Shown here: piece by piece, positions 5,677-7,572 of the stretch
Layout: every line of letters begins with the position of its first letter
How positions within the stretch are numbered: the first letter of the stretch is position 1
Assembly (NCBI GenBank): GCA_025360285.1
Contig: JANYCM010000214.1
Coordinates: forward strand, 1 to 7,572
Direction: 5' to 3'
Length of the DNA: 7,572 bases
From: Sphingomonadales bacterium
GTDB taxonomy: Bacteria; Pseudomonadota; Alphaproteobacteria; Sphingomonadales; Sphingomonadaceae
Notes under the pieces: generated by a model
Told to the model about the DNA's origin: nothing
Databases searched by the model: none
What the model saw: the letters and a program-made list of their open reading frames with translations, nothing else
Translations under genes and position numbers: made by a program

Positions 5677-5684
5677 CGCGTCAA
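5656..5684 (-). promoter_or_regulatory. Predicted promoter of the GntR gene
   Basis: On the minus strand, -35 TTGACG (5684-5679), a 17-base spacer and -10 GATAAG (5661-5656) form a good sigma-70-type promoter. Six bases separate the -10 from the ATG, so the expected first transcribed base is the A of the start codon. No Shine-Dalgarno sequence is possible. The promoter lies inside the inverted-repeat operator. Confidence 0.7.
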
Positions 5685-5756
5685 GTCGCCAGACATTGGC
5701 GGCAAACGCCATCGCCGGATTGGTCGGGCAGGGCGCGCTCGCAGCAGCACCAACCC

Positions 5757-5784
5757 CGTCATCCCGGCAGGCGCTGGGATGACG
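5757..5784. repeat. REP-like hairpin (CGTCATCCC / GGGATGACG)
   Basis: Nine-base perfect arms, 5757-5765 and 5776-5784, enclose GGCAGGCGCT, whose GGC and GCT can extend the stem through a G-T pair. It belongs to the broad class of GTCAT-CCC...GGG-ATGAC intergenic repeats of Proteobacteria, which typically yield spurious VIPA.AGM peptides when translated. It stands in the roughly 206-base divergent region between the GntR gene and the exported protein; otherwise that region shows only the GntR promoter and a Shine-Dalgarno sequence near 5843. Confidence 0.75.
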
Positions 5785-5855
5785 AGGAAGCAGATAGCAT
5801 GTTTCAATCCGATGCCATGCCCGGCTATCATGTCCGGGCTGTGAAAGGTCCTGTC

Positions 5856-6437
5856 ATGCGTATGTCCCCGATGTCCCTTGTTGCGATTGCCCTGGCCGCC
5901 GGCGCCACCCCGGTGCGCGCCCAGGTGGCGAATGCCGATCTGATCGCCTGCGCCGTCATCGCCCGTGATGCCGACCGGTTGGCCTGTTATGACAAGGCCG
6001 TGGCGGCGAGTTCGGCCGAAGCCCGCGCCGCCGGCACCAAGCGCGCCGCCGAATCGGCGCGCATTGCCGCCGCGGAAGCCGCTGCTGCCGCCGAGGCAGC
6101 GCGCGTCAAGGCGATCGCCGATGCTGCCGCCGCCGCCGAAGCCAAGCGCGAGGCCTTTGGCGCCGAAGCCGTCGCGTCACGCGGCAAGGCGCGCTTTGCC
6201 CCGGATCCCGCTGAAATCCAGGAAATCGAAACCAGCGTCACCGAAGTATTCACCAACCGCGCTGGGCAGGGGGTCTTCCTGCTCGAAAACGGCCAATTGT
6301 GGCGCCAGATCGAAACTGTCGGGATGCCCAATGTGCATGTCGGCGACAAGGTGCTGCTCAGCCGCGCCCCGCTGGGTGGCTATCACCTGACCTTCCTGCG
6401 CACCAAGCGCTGGGAACTGGTCAAGCGGCTGCGCTGA
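5856..6437 (+). CDS. Exported alanine-rich protein of unknown function with a paired-cysteine N-terminal motif
   Basis: This 193-residue protein begins with a probable Sec signal (MRMSPMSLVAIALAAGATPVRA, cleavage near residue 22), so it should be periplasmic. Next is LIACAVIARDADRLACYDKA (Cys32 and Cys44, perhaps a disulfide), a motif seen in many small exported proteobacterial proteins, including VasI/TagO-like ones. Residues about 52-110 are an Ala/Glu/Lys/Arg-rich, charged helical stretch, likely a coiled coil. The C-terminal part, SVTEVFTNRAGQGVFLLENGQLWRQIE through VHVGDKVLLSRAPLGGYHLTFL to a basic RLR end, looks like a small beta domain. ATG 5856 is chosen because GAAAGG (5843-5848) lies seven bases ahead and the signal begins there; a longer frame from 5799 is possible. 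No type VI genes are nearby, so I give no function. Confidence 0.8.
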   Translation: MRMSPMSLVAIALAAGATPVRAQVANADLIACAVIARDADRLACYDKAVAASSAEARAAGTKRAAESARIAAAEAAAAAEAARVKAIADAAAAAEAKREAFGAEAVASRGKARFAPDPAEIQEIETSVTEVFTNRAGQGVFLLENGQLWRQIETVGMPNVHVGDKVLLSRAPLGGYHLTFLRTKRWELVKRLR

Positions 6438-6469
6438 CAGGTGCATTTGTTTGACGCCTGGCCCGGCCG

Positions 6470-6514
6470 CTACATCAGCCACAGCTACATCAGCCACAGC
6501 TACATCAGCCACAG
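6470..6514. repeat. Three perfect tandem copies of a 15-base unit over the DUF1489 stop codon
   Basis: Units at 6470-6484, 6485-6499 and 6500-6514 are identical (CTACATCAGCCACAG on the plus strand). Read on the minus strand, each is CTG TGG CTG ATG TAG, which is Leu-Trp-Leu-Met-stop. The unit at 6500-6514 is the true end of the DUF1489 gene; the other two lie after its stop and keep the same frame. Confidence 0.97.
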
Positions 6515-6904
6515 CGATTGCAATTCGCGCACCATCCCGACAGGGAGCGCTTCACCGGCGGCATCGGCGGCGCTGAGATCGGCGGGGGCATCGTCGGCGT
6601 CGAAATAGCGCCAGCCCTGATGGGCGCGGCGCGGCACCGCCGCCACCGGGATCGGTGCCGACCCATAGCCGATGCGGCATTTTTCGCCCCATTCGGTGGT
6701 GACCATAGTGAGCGACAAGATGGGCTGGCGCGCCACCAGCCGGTGCCGGATGATCCAGAACAATGAACCGCCGATCAGTTCATCGGCGCGTTTTGGCATG
6801 AAGCGGGTCAGCGAGCAGGGTGCATCGCCCCAGCGTTCGTGCTGCAGGCGGACGAGGGTTTCGATATCGGGGCAGCCAACGGCCACCTTGGTCAGGTGCA
6901 GCAT
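6500..6904 (-). CDS. DUF1489 family protein
   Basis: This 134-residue protein matches the alphaproteobacterial DUF1489 family in full. Landmarks are the LHLTKVAVGCPDIETLV start, SLTRFMPKRADELIGGSLFWIIR (about 31-53), an ILSL strand, and QGWRYFDADDAPADL (96-110), ending LPVGMVRELQSLWLM. It has no signal peptide or membrane helix and should be cytoplasmic; the family's function is unknown. It follows mgtE by 16 bases in the same direction. A GAAAGG at 6922-6917 overlaps the mgtE stop and may serve as a distant ribosome site (12 bases from the ATG), consistent with coupled translation. Its final five codons are part of a threefold 15-base tandem repeat, which gives three successive in-frame TAG codons. 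Confidence 0.9.
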   Translation of the reverse strand: MLHLTKVAVGCPDIETLVRLQHERWGDAPCSLTRFMPKRADELIGGSLFWIIRHRLVARQPILSLTMVTTEWGEKCRIGYGSAPIPVAAVPRRAHQGWRYFDADDAPADLSAADAAGEALPVGMVRELQSLWLM

Positions 6905-6920
6905 GTCAGCTGAGCGCCTT

Positions 6921-7572
6921 TCAGCTTAGGGCCTTGACCCCGACCAGCGTCGCGAGGCCCAGAAAGGCGAGGAAGCCCATGATATCGGTACACATTGTCA
7001 CGAACACCGCCGATGACACCGCCGGATCGACGCCGGCGCGTTCCAGGCCGAGCGGGATCAACATGCCGGCCAGGCCAGCGACGAGATTGTTGATCATCAT
7101 GGCCGCGGCGATGACCAGCCCCAGCACCGGGCTGTGAAACAGCAGGGCGACGCCCAACCCGATCAGCGCCGCCAGCGTGGCGCCGTTCATCAGCGCGATG
7201 CGGACTTCGCGCCAGATCGCCCGGCGGTTGTTCGATTCGGTCAGCTGGTTGGTGGCCAGCGCCCGCACCGCCACCGCCATCGTCTGGGTGCCGGCATTGC
7301 CGCCCATCGAGGCAACGATCGGCATCAGCGCCGCCAGCGTCACCATCTGCTGGATGGTGCCTTCAAAGGCGCCGATGACGCCGGCAGCCAGAACGGCGGT
7401 TCCCAGGTTGATGATCAACCAGACAACGCGGACCTTGAACGTATCAAAGATCGGCTCGTTCAAATCGCCATCACCGGCGCCGGACAGTTTGAGGACATCC
7501 TCCCCGGCTTCTTCCTGAATGATGTGAACGACATCATCGACGGTGATGACGCCGACCAGTCGATCATTGGCA
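6921..7572 (-). CDS. mgtE: Magnesium transporter MgtE, C-terminal part (5' end outside window)
   Basis: The frame is open from the right edge to TGA 6923-6921, giving about 216 residues. It begins in the second CBS domain (RLVGVITVDDVVHIIQEEAGEDVLKLSG), followed by the plug-helix linker and the five-helix membrane domain. Clear MgtE marks are FKVRVVWLIINLGTAVLAAGVI, the pore-lining PIVASMGGNAGTQT and the last helix FVTMCTDIMGFLAFLGLAT, whose Asp corresponds to the pore Asp432 of Thermus thermophilus MgtE. MgtE is a homodimeric inner-membrane Mg2+ channel gated by cytoplasmic magnesium through its N and CBS domains. An apparent TTG start at 7463 is internal and should be ignored. No M-box or other control element can be seen because the promoter lies outside the window. 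Confidence 0.95.
   Translation of the reverse strand, partial: ANDRLVGVITVDDVVHIIQEEAGEDVLKLSGAGDGDLNEPIFDTFKVRVVWLIINLGTAVLAAGVIGAFEGTIQQMVTLAALMPIVASMGGNAGTQTMAVAVRALATNQLTESNNRRAIWREVRIALMNGATLAALIGLGVALLFHSPVLGLVIAAAMMINNLVAGLAGMLIPLGLERAGVDPAVSSAVFVTMCTDIMGFLAFLGLATLVGVKALS

Noticed and set aside
5167..5844. 225-codon plus-strand frame covering the repeat and the GntR gene
   Set aside because: It is antisense to the GntR gene and crosses two repeat elements; its VIPAGAGMT segment is the usual spurious product of the REP-like hairpin.
6470..6514. CRISPR-like or iteron array
   Set aside because: Three directly abutting 15-base units with no spacers, coinciding with the end of a reading frame, fit simple tandem duplication.

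Overview
The window is GC-rich, gene-dense chromosomal DNA. The protein families, GC-biased codon use and dispersed palindromic repeats suggest an alphaproteobacterium, most likely a sphingomonad (inference; no rRNA or other taxonomic marker is present). There are ten protein-coding genes or remnants and no tRNA, rRNA, CRISPR array or transposase. No stretch longer than about 210 bases lacks a gene.

Layout: (1) The end of a DUF1501 gene (+) lies at 3-176. (2) A minus-strand arsenic operon lies at 1698-220: arsR, arsC, an ArsN-type N-acetyltransferase and an aquaporin, joined by 4-base ATGA/ATGA/GTGA overlaps. The aquaporin is cut off after its first NPA motif, and its stop codon is supplied by a dispersed palindromic repeat. 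(3) A plus-strand group lies at 1825-5222: an alpha-methylacyl-CoA racemase-like CoA-transferase III protein, a dGTPase-family HD hydrolase whose Shine-Dalgarno sequence lies inside a hairpin repeat, and a cytoplasmic serine hydrolase of the beta-lactamase/esterase fold. (4) A second, intact copy of the palindromic repeat (5231-5279) separates this group from a convergent YtrA-type GntR regulator (5649-5314). (5) A divergent region with a REP-like hairpin precedes an exported, alanine-rich protein (5856-6437). (6) This converges with a minus-strand pair, mgtE (running off the window) and a DUF1489 gene whose last five codons, including the stop, are present three times in tandem.

How the parts work together: the ars operon would sense As(III) with ArsR, reduce arsenate with ArsC and acetylate an arsenic- or phosphinothricin-type amino acid with ArsN, but the only local candidate arsenite exit route is broken. 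arsR and the ytrA-like gene share one promoter design: an identical CTTGACGCG around the -35, a -10 inside an inverted-repeat operator, and a predicted transcript start at or within a few bases of the ATG. Both probably give leaderless, autoregulated mRNAs. The other families are mostly housekeeping. I see no convincing undescribed multi-gene system; the interest lies in the repeat-associated decay of the ars operon, the regulatory architecture and the repeat placement.
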